Assembly: GCA_963966185.1 (NCBI GenBank)
Contig: CAWZYM010000020.1
Span: 311,001-375,000 of the forward strand
Source: Rhabditoides inermis
Taxonomy: Eukaryota; Nematoda; Chromadorea; Rhabditida; Rhabditidae
DNA: 64,000 bases
Direction of reading: 5' to 3'
The notes under the pieces are model-generated. The model made no database searches. It was given only the letters and a program-made list of their open reading frames with translations, and had not been told where the DNA came from. This document shows positions 1 to 14,200 of the stretch, piece by piece. A program made the position numbers and the translations under genes. Numbering within the stretch: the stretch's first letter is position 1; the number at the start of each line of letters is the position of its first letter.

Positions 1-38
1 GAAAGAGAGACAGAGACAGAGACAAATCCCCCTCTCAC

Positions 39-3000
39 CGCCGGTCCGTGGTCGTCGCTCTCCCTGCGGTGCTCGTCGCTGTCCCTGGAGAACTGTACTT
101 GCTTCCTGGGTGAGGCTGCCCGCAGCCGGCTGTCGATGGCCCCGGCGGGTGATGGGACGGGGTAGTTCTCCCTGGCAGACGAGGGCGGCGAGCGACTCGC
201 GTCCAACACAACGTCGTCGATCACCGTCTCTGTCCTGCGCAGCATGTACCACATCAGTCGCCTCACATCTCACACTAATGCTCCAACACATTGTCTCTAA
301 CTGTCTGCCTCTCTACGTTATGGGAGTTGACTCTCCTTATTCTTCTGCTCTACGTTGCAGGTACTTGTATATATCCCCCCCTCCCCCCACCTTCTCGTGC
401 TCAGATCGAGCAGCTGTCTGTACCGCATCCGCTCCTCGGCGCTCAGATCCATCGACGAATCCAGCCGGTCCAACTCCTCCTCCATCTCGGCACGGGACTG
501 CAAACAAACACGTAAATGTAAACAAACAACAACTCACCATGACAATTTGCGTGGCGGTCTCGAGCGCGCGCAGCTCTCCGTCCATATCATGTCTCTGCTG
601 CTGGTGTGGCTTGGCTACCGAGGAGAGGCCGGACGCCGACGAGAGACCCGCCTGTGCGAACACCTAGACACTCATAAAGGTAATCGAATCAACAAACAAA
701 ACTATCTGAATGAACACCTCAACGTACTAGTTCACAACAAGCATCTCTCTAATCTATTAGCAAACATAAAATACGCGTTAGTACCGTCGGCACTGCGCCC
801 TGCATCACTCCGAATGTCGTCGTCTGGCGAGCCGACTGCTGATGATGATCAGCCGAGCGATCAGCTGATCGGTCAGCTGTTGGCACGTGATCAGCGGCGG
901 CGGGCACGACGCGCTCCTCGATCACTACCCGGTACTGACCCTCCTCCGACGGTCGGGGCTCCTGATGTTATCAGTCACACTCACACAGCTAGAGTTACAG
1001 GGTTACAGCAAACAGTGAGAGGAGAGTGACATGTGAGTATTGCTCACCCTCGGACTCCTCATCGACTCGTACGTCTGGTACGTGGGCAGGGCGTGTTGCG
1101 GCGAACGCTGCTGCTGCGGCTGCTGCTGTTGCATGGGCACAAACGCCGAGTTGCGTCTCTCCGGGAACCCACTACCAGGCTGCTCGCGGGGAGAGCTCTG
1201 CGCCAGCGGAGACGACAAATCAGACTAAAGGGGGAATCATGCGGGGGAAGAGATCACACACAAGCAACTCATATGCAACACACCCACCGCCCGATACGTC
1301 TGTCCATTCTGCGGGTGGTAGCCGGAAGTGGTGGGAGTGGGCTGGGCAGGTGCTGGCATGCCGACCGGGTCGCGCAGACTGACCACACTGGGCGGGCGGT
1401 AGATGGACGAGGCGGGAGAGTGCGCGCGGCGCAGCGAAGACGGAGACGCGCACGGACGTCCCGGCTGGATGACGGTGGGGCGGGTGCTGGCTGAGCGGTA
1501 GTGCGCGGGCAGCTGGTGCCCGCTCTGCTGGCGCTCACCCAGCACCGAGCCCGTCAGCGCGCGCTGCTGAGCCATCTGAAACAAGGACTGCTCTCTCTCC
1601 CTCTCTCTCTCCACTCACGCTCTCCTGATGCAGATCACTGGCGGACGCACTCCTCACATGTCTCTGTTGACCCATCGGCTGTTGCTGAGGCTGGGCTGGC
1701 GGGAGCACAAAGGCGGACGAACGAGGCGGGGCTGAACATACGATCATAGACCACGCCCAGTTAGACCCCGCCCACTCACGTCTCTGCTCATAGCGCACGT
1801 TCTGCTGCTGGTTCGTGTGCAGCGGCAGCTGCTGATAGTGGCTGTTCGTGGACATTGACGGCGAGGGAGGAACACGCGAAGCTCCGCCCATCGAAGCCCC
1901 GCCCACCACACTGCCGCCAATCGACGAGGTGCTCGCGCCAATCGCATATGCGGGTGGAACGCGATGCGAGAGCGAGGGAGTTCCCTGCTCGGACTGAAAC
2001 AAGGGAGGTGATAATCCTATCTTTCTTCTCTCTCTCTCTCTTCCTCTCTCGCATACCGGTGTGGGCTGACAAAGCCATGTGGCGAGTCCGTTGCTGAGTG
2101 CCGCTCCCTTTCTCACTTCCAGGTGCACTTCGGGACCGCTTCGGCCCATGTGACCCGCAGCCCTGCAAATCAATTGATGATAATAATAATAAAGAATCGA
2201 AATCACTCGATATCAAAACTATCTAAAAAAGAGAGAAAGGAACTCACTGTTCCTGGCTGATTCCGATGAGGGGTATGCCGTTGACGGAGAGTAGCTGATC
2301 GCCTGCCGACAGACGTCCGTCGACCGCCGCCGGAGTACCATCCACCACCTTCTTCACGTAGATGCCCACCTCACGGTCGCCCACACCCTGAAAGACAGAG
2401 AGGTGGAGGAGGAGGAGAAAGAGGAGGAGGAGGAGAAGGTGGAGGAGGAGGAGGAGAAGGTGGGGGAGGGGGGGAGGAGGAGGAGGAGGAGAAGGAGTAG
2501 GAGGAGGAGAAGGAGGAGCAGCCGCAACACTTACAATCGGTCGTCGCGTGACACAGATGAGCATAGTTCTCGCTCGCTCGATACACAATAACAGGCGCAC
2601 ACACACACACAGTGCGCACTGCGCGATCCCTATCTACATCCACGCCCACAGCCCACAGGCCGCCGCACCCTCCGCGAGATTACATCCCGCAGTTATTCCA
2701 CCCATTTCAATCAACCTGTCGCATGAACCCCCGCTCTCTCACCTGTGCCGCCACGATACTCAGTCCGATTCCTCCGCCCGCACCTCGCCGCAACACCACT
2801 CGAACGATCTCGGACGAGCCGGCCGCCTGGAAGAGAATGGAATATGCAAATGTACGTATCAACAAACTCAAAAATGTGGTCTCTGGTCCAGTGGAAATCA
2901 GCAACGCTAAAGGTGCGGTCAGTCTCTTCGAAACAGCCCCTTCAAAACGCCTTCGGAACAGGCTGTTTGGTCGTGTTTCGAAGGCGTTTCAGTATCGAAG

Positions 3001-6000
3001 GGAGTTTCGAAGAGACTGACCGGTCAGTATCGAAGGAAGTCAGTATCGAAGGGAGTTTCGAAGAGACTGACCGCTACTTAACAAACTGACCACGGTGCTG
3101 ACCGAGTGAAGGCTGGTGTTGGACGGGAGCTTGTGCGGTCGCTGAGGCTGCTGCGGCTGCTGTGTCTGCCGCGTTGACTGCTTCTCGGGCGCAGTCCACT
3201 CGTTGGGTGTGGTGGGTGTGTGGAGTGGGTGGGCGGGCATCGGAAGTGGCTGCCAGCCGGCGCTGTTCTCAGAGAGAGTCACCGAGTGACACAGACCTGC
3301 AACATTCGATCCTTACATCGCATATCTTACTGTATTCACCATAGATTAAACAAAACGACTCACCCTTCTCCTGAAGCGCGAAAAGGTACTGAACGAGTCC
3401 GTCCGGCGCGCCGCGCAGCTGCTCTGAAAACACGACGACGTAATCGTAAACGCAGTATATGACGCAAACAGATGTGAAGGAAAACTGTTTGCGATCACAT
3501 GTGATCTACGCTCCACACACGCCTCCACAAACACGTATCTCGCGCGCGCGCCTATCCCCAATTTTGGAGGATTGTCTCCCTCATCGTCTTCTTACACAAA
3601 CACACCAATACACACGAGGGGCGAATAGCAATGCGGAAATGCGGAAATAGCGTCACTCAATGTCGGCACATACTTCACGACGACAAACACAAATAATATA
3701 GATATATACAATAAAAGAAACCAAACCGAACCAACCAGCTGCGAAGCCGTCCCTCGGCATGATGAATGGGAGGCCAAGTCGCTGCTCCTCCTCCAGCTTC
3801 AACTCACGGCTGTCCTGCAAGCAATACACCTTACACACTTGTCCTGAAGTCCTGACTAATTCAATATACGGGACTTTGACACTATTATGTAACAGAGTTG
3901 ATACATCTAGATCGTCGTTGACAAGTGCCTCTCTGTTCTTCTTACCTGCACAGTGGTCTCATCGGCCTGTCTCTCCGCCAGTCCAATGACCCGCGCGGCC
4001 GCCTCCGAAGACACGCGTTCCGCATCCGACAAAGGCACAAAGTGCTCCAGAAGGTAGCGCACCTAAACAACAACATAAATAAACAAGTAAACAACACACA
4101 CCTGCAGGCTGTTGAGCTTGTAGCAAGTTGCACCCATAGCGGCGACGTCGTCCTTGTTGGCTGCGAGTAGGAGGGCGGCCTGGTGGGCAGTGTCCAGATG
4201 GCACTCGGCAGCCAGCTCCAGACCCCTCTGCTCCGCCCAGCCACGCACGCGCGACAGACGGGACAGCAGCAGACGGCCCGTAGAAGAGGAGACGCGCACT
4301 GCCTGCAATGTCGGCGGTATTGCGGCAGAGTACAGATAAAGTACGATACTACTGTATGCTTCACATACCATCATGATTGTGTTGTCATATTCAGATATAA
4401 CGATTTCGGATAAACGATTGATTGATTGATTGATACAATACCACAATCAAGAGAAGGAAGCGAATAGCAAACGACAGCATACCTGCCGACTCTTGCCAAT
4501 CAGTGCTCCAAAGAGGGTGGCATTGACAGTGTGGAGTAGCTGGCTGGCGAGCTGGATGGTGAGGGCGGCGTTGAGTCGCCACTGGCGGGCAGACCGCAGA
4601 CACTCGTCCAGCACACCGATCACGTCTCCTGCAGGGGGGGGGGGTGAGAGAGAGAGAGAGAGAGAGGGGGGGGGAGAGAGAGACTGACTGGTGGCGTCGT
4701 CGTCGCTGAGTGCCTCCTCGAAGATGACGTCGGACGCGGCGGCGACTGGCTCGGCCAGAACCACCACCAGACGACTAAAACATAGCAACGTCAACTCCAA
4801 GCTTAAAACAACCCAATCAATAACAACAATCATGGAAGTGTGTGTGACTGACCGAAAGAGTCTCTCAACCGCCGCGACCAAGGCAGCGACCCCGCCCGCC
4901 TGTCCGAGATCCGCGTCCCTCCCCACAAGGAACGACAGCTCACTGCTGTTCGACAACCAGCACAACAGCTGCTCCCGAGAATCAGACTCCTGCAAGTCGA
5001 GCATGCACCAACCAATCAATCAATAATTGACTCACCTGCGCAATCTGTGTGACATGTGTGGCTATCCTCGTGATGAACTGCACGAGGTAGGGCTTGGAGT
5101 GTGCGAGGAAAGAGCGCAGAGCGAGGTAGAGGGAGAAGGCGGGCGAGAGACGGAACGACGACGAGGACGCCTCCTCCGCGCCTCGCGACACCACCTAAAC
5201 ACGTAAACAACAACAACAACAAGGCGGTCCCACCTCGACCAGGTAGTCCCATACTCGGTAGTCGCCAATCTGGAGGGCGATCGGCAGACCGCTCGCGTCC
5301 ATCGCCTCTTGTGTGGGAGGAGGGCGGGGCATGGAAGTGGGACGGGAAGGGACAGCAGCGCGGGTCGAACCAGACAGACTGAAGACAAAATGAATCGGTG
5401 AATGTGGCATGATTGAATTCGTTTTTCCCTATAGTTACACCCCTCCAGAGTTGTCCACCATACAAAGCAATCTGTCGTTGTGGTTCATGCAAGAACGGTT
5501 AGGACAGTTAGTGACGCACACAACTCAACACAAACAAACGCGTCATGCTCACAGCTTCTCCAGTGTGGCCGATGTGATGCTGCTCATAGAGTTCCATCGG
5601 GGCAGTGACCGGTGCTGGGGCGGGGCGTAGGGGGGCGGGGCTGGACGACCGATCGGCGTGCTCTGACTGGCTGGCTCTTCCACATCAAACGTTGTCTCCA
5701 GCTGACCCCGTCGCATTCTGTGAGTTGTGAGGTGCAAACAGAATAGTGAGTGAGTGAGTGAGTATAGTGAGCGGATACAAATAAAAACGCGCGGCGCGGT
5801 TCAATATCACAGCGGGATGAAATGTCAGTATAGGAAAGATGCAAGGCGGGGGTCAGTGAGTCATGCAATCCAAATATGGGCATGCAACACAGACAACCAT
5901 TCCCACGCCCGAAACGCTGAACGGGGAAATCGATCGAGACACGAAACGAGATGGAGCCGTACCAACCGGCTAGCATGCGCCGAACACATCGATATTTGCG

Positions 6001-8003
6001 CATCTCCTTATCACACACTGACAACAACTGATAGGACCACCCACGTGGCCACGCCCCTTTTGTGGGAGACTCACGTTGGCTGGAGGGACTGCGGACGCGC
6101 GTAGGTGGAGGAGGAGGAATGCGGATTGGCGGATTGGAAGCGACTCTGAAAGGGTGGGAATGGAAAACATGGAATACACAACAACACGACATGGACAGGG
6201 CGCGCAGTGGGCAGCCGGGAAGAGGCCAGGAGTGGTGAGAGGTTCGAGTGCCCCTCGCGAGAGAGAGAGCGAGAGAGAAAGAGAAAGAGAGAGAGAGAGA
6301 GACATCAGGTCTGTTTGTCTCTGCTCAATCCTCCATCACTCCATCTCTGATCGCTTCGAAAAAAAACTCAAATCTCCAAAACAGAGAGGGAAACGCACGT
6401 TGGCTAGGAATCGGAAGACGTTCGTCTCTCCGATGCGCAGCGTGTCTCCATCCGACAGAATCACAGTCTGCTCACAGCGACGATCGTTCACCTGTAAAAC
6501 AATACATAGGAAAACTGTAAACAAACTGTGAACAACAAAACAAACACACGTACCTCGAGTAGTGCCTGCTGGGTGCTGGGAGTGACGGTGACGACCCCGT
6601 CCATGAATGCAAGCACACAGTGCCTGCCCAGCACACCCCCGCCCGGCGGCAACTGGAAAATGATTGTGAGGAAAGACAACCACAAAAAGTGCAATAATAA
6701 CAAGACAATGTGAAAAATACTGACCAAGACGTTGTTGGCGGAGAAGTGTGCGAGTCGCGGGTCGCTGCCCACCTCCGTCACCCCATCCGACACACGCAGC
6801 TCCTGGCCGGCAGAGGAGACGAGCAGCGGAGCGACCGCCCCTCCCCCTCCTCCTCCCCCTCCCCCTCCACGGCCACTACTCGCTGTCGAGTGAGCGTACT
6901 CCTGGAAATAGAGAACGTGGAATCAGAATCAGAATATTTTTCTCAAATTAAACAGCACATTACAATTATGTAAATTACGGCAAGATTACGGTAAATTACA
7001 GTAATGAAACGCCTACTGCGATCTTTCTGTCGGTGTGGTACGTGGAAGACGAAAGATTATAGAATGGACAAACTGCACGTGCCTCATAGTCTCCTGCCCC
7101 GTTGACACTGTGCTGACTCTGCTGGAGCTGGAACGCCTGCTGGTTCTGCTGGTGCAGCGACGCAGAGTTGCTGAAGACGCCATCGTCACACCACGACACC
7201 ACAAGACACAGTACCGGTAGTGCGACTGGGGTCGTCGGCGGATGGCGAAGATGACGTCATCGGCGCGCGCGCGATTCGCCAGCTCCATCAGCGGGCACTC
7301 GTCGTCGGAGAGGACGCGCTCTCTGCAGAGGGGGAGTAGAGGAGCCAAACACAAAACACAGCGAGTGAATGGATGAGTAGGGTGTACCTGCTGATGGATT
7401 CCACTTGTCGCAAGTCGACCAAACTTCTTCTCTGATCCTCCGAGCGGGGATCCACTATCTAAAAACATTTGCTTGTAATCAATAAACAAAACCTAGCCAA
7501 AAAAGGCTTAAAGTTTTTTTTTCGGGTAAACAAATTCGTACGCATGACGCTAAATATTTACTAGACAGGAACGACGAGAGGAGCGGATCAAAGGGGCTGA
7601 AATCCGCTAAAGCCAGGACACAGCGCAATTGCGATTTCCACAGACGCGAATTAGCCAAGAGTAGCAAAGTGGGGCAGGGATCAAGAAATGGAGAGAGGAG
7701 AGAGAGGGGGGGGGGGGAGAAGGCGCGGTGACATGAACCCAGAAACGAGAAATGAAGAGGATCGCATGACCAAACTGGTACATATGAGGGAGGGATAGAG
7801 GCAACGGGTCACTCACCGACCACTCTAGCAAATTATAACGTGGGATGGGGAGACAATCGTGAAAGACGACGAAAACAAGACGGATATGCATAACATTTCA
7901 CGCGCTTCAACGAGCGAGCCAAAAAAGTCTATTAATGGAATGAGTACAGTTCGAGTAGTGGAGTGTGAATGAGCAAATGAAAGGACCGATAGGTGACCTC
8001 GGA

Positions 8004-8040
<37 letters not shown>

Positions 8041-8345
8041 GGGGGGGCGGCGGTTGCCAAATGTAATCCCACTCTCCCATCACACACCAACTGATCGCGC
8101 ACTATTGATAACACAACACAACCAGTCCAGCCATAGTATCAACACACACAATCACTCATTATCACACTTGCAACGAAGGGAGAGAGAATGTTGCAGATCA
8201 TCGATAAGAGCCACAATCCACAACATCAAAACACCATAGTATTCACCACACCTCGACCAGACAGAACTCGGCGGGGTCGTCGAGACCATACTTCTCCGCG
8301 GCTTCCGTCACGATCTGAGAAGCGCGGTCCCTGGAAGGAGGTGAT

Positions 8346-8384
<39 letters not shown>

Positions 8385-9473
8385 AGTTACTTGAGCGAGA
8401 CTAGGAGAGTGACGTAGGGTCGAGTGGGCACCAGCTCCCCTCCGTACACCTTCAGAGAACCACCTGAAAGATCATCTCTACATCTTCTCTCCCTCGCTCT
8501 CTCACCATGTCCAATGTTCTGCAGCTTCTGCTCCAGCTTCTTCTCCCTCCTCTTTTTCATCACCACCTCCGGATTAGAAATGGTGCGCGTGAACGTCGTA
8601 GGTGGCACCTGAGACAATCAAGCGAACAATCAATAATCAATCAATACAAAATCTAACCTGACGGTACAGCTCACTGCCCGCCCTGTCGAGCGGCTCCTCT
8701 CGTCCAGCGTTCACGGATACTGAGAATATGGTATAACGAGTGTATAATGCCTTGCGCATACCTATCTGGTGTTTCTTCTTCAGCTCCTTCTTCTTGTCGC
8801 GCTTCGAGTATCGCTTGCCGTTCCGCTCCATCTCACCCTCCTGCATGTCGTGCAGATGGAGCGCCTAGACCATCATTGAATTAGAATAAACAAACAAACA
8901 ACCGACCGCGATGTCGCCGTAGTTTGCCTTCTCCTTGCGCAGCAGGAAGCGTCCCTCCCGGTCGTCGCGGTGCCAGGTGAGCTGAACCAGCAGCGGCTTC
9001 TCCTCCTCCTCAAGACGACGCTCCTCCCCAGACTCGTGCACCTAATTTGCATAATCAAATCATAACAAACAATGGTAAACAAAAAAAGAAACCTCATAGA
9101 GGGAATAGTCCGGATCGGAGAGCATCTTGAGATCGGGTAGGAACTTCTCCACGAGGGCTTCGATCACGGCGCGAGTAGTGGCGGTGGAGGAGACGCGAAT
9201 GCACTTGGTTGACACCTGCATGCGTATTTCAACGTCAAACACGTGTACTCGCAAGCAACACAATCCCAGCAATGCCACCGCACCCACCTTCTCGCCGTCG
9301 TCTTGAAAATAGAAGCGCATCACGCCTTGAATCTCCAGGTCCTACAAGCACAATACATTAGTGAACATCGATTGATTCCTACCTCGGTGGGCTGAGAGAG
9401 GTGGAATAGGTCGAGTCGGTTCTCGTTCCATTGCTGCACCAGTGCGTGTAGCTGCTCCCGTTCGGTCAGCATT
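39..9473 (-). CDS. AFDN: Afadin / canoe homologue, multi-exon, 3' end beyond the left edge
   Basis: Adherens-junction scaffold linking nectins, Rap/Ras GTPases and F-actin. Read right to left I can place about 37 coding exons with GT-AG edges. Start exon 9383-9473 (MLTEREQL...) runs into RA1: 9288-9341, 9093-9215 (CIRVSSTATT) and 8907-9041. RA2: 8506-8608 (FTRTISNPEVVMKK), 8391-8463, 8252-8330, 7388-7458, 7215-7322 (LSDDECPL). FHA-like: 6725-6901, 6554-6652 (MDGVVTVTP), 6399-6491. DIL/cargo-binding: 5234-5378, 5036-5194, 4853-4989, 4689-4774, 4483-4628 (NAALTIQLASQL), 4102-4302 (GLELAAECHL), 3946-4062, 3736-3814. PDZ: 2743-2826 (GIGLSIVAAQ), 2248-2387 (VDGRLSAGDQLLSVNG), 2057-2162. The tail is Gln/Pro/Ser-rich, with an acidic coiled-coil exon at 391-497 (LSAEERMRYRQLLDL) matching the afadin C-terminal helix, and a last visible exon 39-234. 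Domain order is that of afadin and I saw no disabling lesion. A possible Gln-rich exon near 7092-7167 is uncertain. Confidence 0.93.
2399..2522 (+). repeat. Homopurine GAGGAGGAG/GGGA tract in an afadin intron
   Basis: About 120 nt of almost pure purine on the + strand (GAGGAGGAGAA units with G runs), in the intron just upstream of the second PDZ exon. On the transcribed sense it is a CCTCCT/TTCTCC polypyrimidine stretch. Such tracts can form triplexes; no function is shown here. Confidence 0.85.
2908..3080. mobile_element. MITE-like element, TIR GCGGTCAGTCTCTTCGAAAC (copy 1)
   Basis: Perfect 20-bp terminal inverted repeats: GCGGTCAGTCTCTTCGAAAC at 2915 and its complement ending at 3074, flanked by a weaker extension (TTAAAGGT / TACTTAA). 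The interior repeats a TCGAAGGGAGTTTCGAAGAG module near the right end. There is no coding capacity. It lies in an afadin intron between the exon at 3091-3296 and the PDZ exon. A second copy is at 28455-28570. Confidence 0.75.
8007..8383. repeat. (GA)n microsatellites in afadin introns
   Basis: Uninterrupted GA dinucleotide tracts at about 8007-8038 and 8349-8382 flank the exon at 8252-8330. Similar shorter tracts lie at 4647-4668, 6260-6303 and 7690-7720. All are intronic. Confidence 0.85.
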
Positions 9474-10477
9474 GTGTAGAGCGACACCGGGCCGCACAAT
9501 CACATCAATCAAAGCCGACTCTGGCGAACACTGCAACGCTATTCTCATTCATCGTGTGAATCAACACAAAAAGATAACATCATGAATGAGAGGCGCGAAG
9601 TGGTGGTAAAAACGCGAAACGAGAAAACAGAAACACGCGGTGGTGATTAGTGTTGAGGTAGGGAAACATGAAATGGGGGGAGAGGGAGGGGAGCGAAGCG
9701 CGGGCAGTGTGTGGTTTCGTGAGAGCAGGGATTACCCGCGCCCGATGAGTCGGCATTCGATCGAAGGAGAGGGGAGACAGCGCGGGTCAGAGCTGATCGA
9801 GAGAGCGCGCGATCGGAGAGACGCAGACGGTCAGTGTGGGGAGAGAGAGCACGCGATCAGGGAGCGTGCGGTCAGGGCAGACGGACAACTCGGCCGCCAA
9901 TCAAGGTCACTTGCATAGCATCTCAAGTGAGAGGAGGAGGAGCTCGCTGGCGCTTGTCAGAATAGATATGATGCGGCAGCAATCTGGACGAATTCTTGAA
10001 TGCAAATGCAAAGTACAAAGCTACAACACAACAACTGAGTGATTGAAACAATGCGAGACGAGCGAGACATTCCGGCAAAGTGTGTGTTATGATAGAGTGC
10101 GCAGTAGCGGGCTAGCGCGCACCCAGCTGGCAGGAAAATGGCGGGAAACTACGCTTGATTGTGTGCGCGCGTGTGCCGCCATCTGCTGTCGCCGTGGTGA
10201 GCTCCTGCTTTCAAGACGACGATGGAAGGTGAGCGTGGCTTCATCGTATGATTGGGTTGCATGTTCATCATATGCAAACACAAATGCCAACTGCCTATGT
10301 AATTTAGATGCACAAGTATGGCGCGACGCGTCGTCGGGAGGAGAAGGAGAAGTCTCTGCTGATTCACCTCATCCGGTGAACATTTTTAATCTTTGGATTC
10401 CAATTCCTTTCCCTTTCCGTTCTTTTCACTTTATCCCCACCACACTGGGGACATACTAATTTATTGCGAAAACATCT
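9474..10477. other. Intergenic region between the afadin start and the stop of the OTU/USP gene
   Basis: About 1 kb with no credible exon. It should contain the afadin promoter and 5' UTR and the 3' UTR/terminator of the upstream gene, both on the minus strand. GA-rich stretches occur at about 9,660-9,860. I could not recognise a specific promoter element or polyadenylation signal. Confidence 0.5.
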
Positions 10478-11197
10478 CTAAGCAGTCTTGGGCTTCTTGG
10501 CGGGCGGGTCGTCTCCCTGCTCCTCCTGCTCCTTCTCCTCATCCTCCACATGCCGCGCGTAGTGGAGCAGCGTGGCCGTGTTGGCCGCGTGCGCCAGTGC
10601 CGCTTCCTCGGTCACCTCGACGATCTTGTCGTCGTCGAACTTGTACCACGCCGCGCCCTCCTTCACGAGCGCCACGTAGTGTTCTGAAAGGACAGGGTGA
10701 AACTAGTGCGGTGCTCACTCTCACCACTCACTCTCACTCACCGCGGTGCGCGTGATAGCAGACTGCCCCGATCAGCTCGAAGGCGTCCTCGCCGGTGGTG
10801 GTCTGCAATATGCAAAATCATTTCTCTCTCTCTCTCTCTCGCCTTCGCTCTCGCTCTCTCGCTCTCTCGTTCTTTCGCTCTCTCGCTGTTCCCTACCCGC
10901 ATGTCAGTGACCAGTTTGTAGTGGCTGTTATCAAGGTGGAGATAAATGCCGCGCATCTCCTCCTGGTCCTGGGACTCTGCAGTGGTCACTGATCAGCTTC
11001 TGATCACCCTCGGCCAAAGTGACTTGGCTAGTTGTCACTCACGGAATGCGGAGGGGTAGAGCGGCTCTGAAACGTGCCACATGCCCGTCTCAGCTTTGTG
11101 CACGTGGATGGGCAGGCCAAGGTACGTCGCGCACGCAGTCACCTCGGCTTGCGTCGCGAACACCTCCACACCCCCGTTCGTCCTCACCATGTCCCTG

Positions 11198-11245
<48 letters not shown>

Positions 11246-14200
11246 TTCTCTCCAACCCACTTGAGGTGCTGCTCGAACTCCTCGAGTGTGCCTCCGTAGA
11301 TGCGCTTGTAGGTGGAGTAGCCCTCGTACATCTCCTGGCGGATCGCGTGGCGGATGTCGACGTGGGCACTCTCCGACCCGCAGAGGAGAGTCGATATGCA
11401 CCTGCAGTATTCACAATTGTATTTTGATTGTAAATTCTTGATTCTTAATTGGACATATGATTGATTGATATGACCATTTTCTCATTACTTATGGTCGTTC
11501 AGATTACTGGAAGCTGTGGAGATTTACTGACCGAAAGAAACACGAGCCGTCAGCGGCAACGTCCAGCAGATCGTCCTCGTGCGGGTTGAGCGTGCGCGGA
11601 AGAGCTCGCGGAGACAGGGTGTGCGCCACCCGCATACCCCTACAATGAGAGCTCGTGATAAGCGGAGAGGAGGAAGGAGATGGGTGAACACTCACTGGAA
11701 CTCCACGTCCAGGCGCTCGCACATCTTCTCACGCCACTCCTCGGATGGGGTGCCGAACGTGTAGTCCGTGTTTACTCGAGGCGGGCACGGTTCGAGTCCC
11801 GCCTCCTCCTCCAGTTTCTGCAGAAGCGTGGACAAGAGTTCCACCGGACACTGGAAGAGAGTAAAGATACGAGGACCGAGACACCCACGTGGTGGTGTCC
11901 GTCGCCGAAGGCCCGCGGCTCTCCCTCGACAGGATCTGTCGAGAGATACTCTGCCAGCACGTCCAGGTACGCCGTCACTTCCTCCGCAGCGAGCACACGC
12001 GAGCCGGTGAGCAGGTGGCGCAGAATACCGACAGTGTAACTGAAAGGCGTTGCATTGTGAGAAGCTACACTATTCATTCAAATCTGCGCACTCACAGCAG
12101 AAGACGAGAGGGCAGGGTATCCCTGCTGATGAGCCGTCCCAATCCAGCCGTCAGAGCGTCGTGCAGTCGGTTGTCGGCAGCCAGAAGCTGCAAGACGGCC
12201 GATGCGTAGCAGTTGTTACGCGTGTTCGCCAGCCTAAATGGACATTTTCCAGAGGGACAGAAAGAGGTAGCAATAGAAAGAAAAGGGGACACCCACTTTC
12301 GGTGGAGCAGATGCTGGGGAGGCACGATTGACTGGTCGCCCGTCTCGCCCTCTCCCTGAGAGGATGGGTTTTCGTATATCAACGGATGGAAGACGGGGGG
12401 GGGATGCGACCCACCTCATACACAACGTGTGCTCCCTCTGCCAGCAGCTGGTCCTCGATGTGACCCTCCGGTCGCACGATGGCGTCCTGCCGAGATATGC
12501 ACTGACTCTTCCGAAGAAGCACGCAGGTCGGAACATACTGTAAGTTGAACATCATCATCATAATCTATCCCGTTCCTTATCTCTCCCCTCCCCCCTCCCC
12601 CTCCCTATCTCTCCCCTCCCTCCCACCCTCCCCTCCCCCACCCCCTCCCTTTCACTACCTTGTTTACGGGTAAGCACTCCTGCGCTCCCGTCCTCTGAAC
12701 GGCGATGAGAATGTTGCTGCAATCAAATTCGTTAAGCCCCAATGCTCAGCGGCTGCACTCACGGAGGGAGGGTGGTGTGCTGCGTGATGGTGCAGCGTCC
12801 GGGGCACTTTGTGCAATACTGGTCGGCGGCCGGCCACTGAGCGTGCGAGAGCGCGCGTACTCTCTCCAGCACAGACGTTCTGCAACACACGCTCACATCC
12901 TCTCTTCCCTCTTTCTCGCGACTTCTCTTCCCCCCTTCTATCACCCCCTCTCTCACCCGGCAGTGCCGATATGGTGGATCCTCTGCACGACCGTGCCCTT
13001 CATCATCGTCGAGAGACGGCAGCCTCGCGTATGGCAGTGTGATCTGTAATTAGTTTTGAGATGCCTAGTTTGTATACGTTTAACGTAACGTATCATTTGC
13101 TATTACGTTGCATATGTATCACCTTAAAACGTAGTGTTTTGCTTGATTTTAGTATTAGAATTTTTGTAAATAGATCGATATAGTATTTGGTATTCTGTCA
13201 CGTATGAGTTGATTGTTGTGAACTGAGATGAGGCCGCTTTTACAGAAAAACAGAATACAGTACCGCCAGAGTACGTGTCGGTCACTCCTCTTATTTATTA
13301 TCTTGTTTTGCAGCTCGCCGCTGTCTATCCAGCCTCCAATCGTCTACACTCTTCCCGGATGATTGTTGGGTGGGTGAATTACATCCGCTGTATGCATTAA
13401 TTATTACACTTACACATTATCCTGTGCTATTGCTATAGTGTGTTCCCTTTTCTGACCGACAAATTTGGGTTGCCGGAATATTGGACCGGAATATCACACT
13501 TGCGCGTTAGCGCGGTTGCTTTTCCGCTATGCAATTGGATCTGAAGAAAATTTAAAATAAGGAGTTTTCCTTTTCTAGTGTATAAAACTTTCTGAATTTG
13601 AAATATGTCACGCAGCCACTTGTCATACACTACTACCGTAAAGCTCTTGTTTACATGAACTCAAATCAGTTTGGTTTTTCACCGCCGAAAAAGTGTACCT
13701 AAGTGTATGATATGAATATGAATTTTTCACAGTAGTTGTATCTTATGTGTGCCGACGTATCCACAGAGCCCGAGTTGTCGTTTTCGATTTTGTTGAGCCG
13801 CAATTTCAATTCATTTGGTTGTATGATTTTATGAAGTATCTCACAACTCAGAAACGAAAAAGAGATTAGAGGCTCAAATTTTCACAGAAACTAACTATTG
13901 ATTGCACACTAACTTTTCTCGTGGACTTGTTGTAGAGCTCTATATTATTTGAGCTTTTCAGTTCGGTACACTTTTTCGGAGGAGGAAAGATCTAGAGATA
14001 TGAAATTTTCACATTAGATGTTGCTCATGTAGATCAAAGGCCCCCACAGAGCCCGATTTTTGATTTAGTTGTTTGTTGAGCCGCAATGTCGATCAACACA
14101 ACTTCTTGATTTCACAAAGTAGCTCATAACACAATAACGAAAAGACATGTAGATCTCACATTTTTACAACATTTGACCCTACCATATTCGAAGAGATGTG

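Noticed and set aside
110..1029. Plus-strand open frames across 0.1-13 kb
   Set aside because: They are antisense shadows of GC-rich afadin and OTU/USP exons; splice sites and homology are all on the minus strand.
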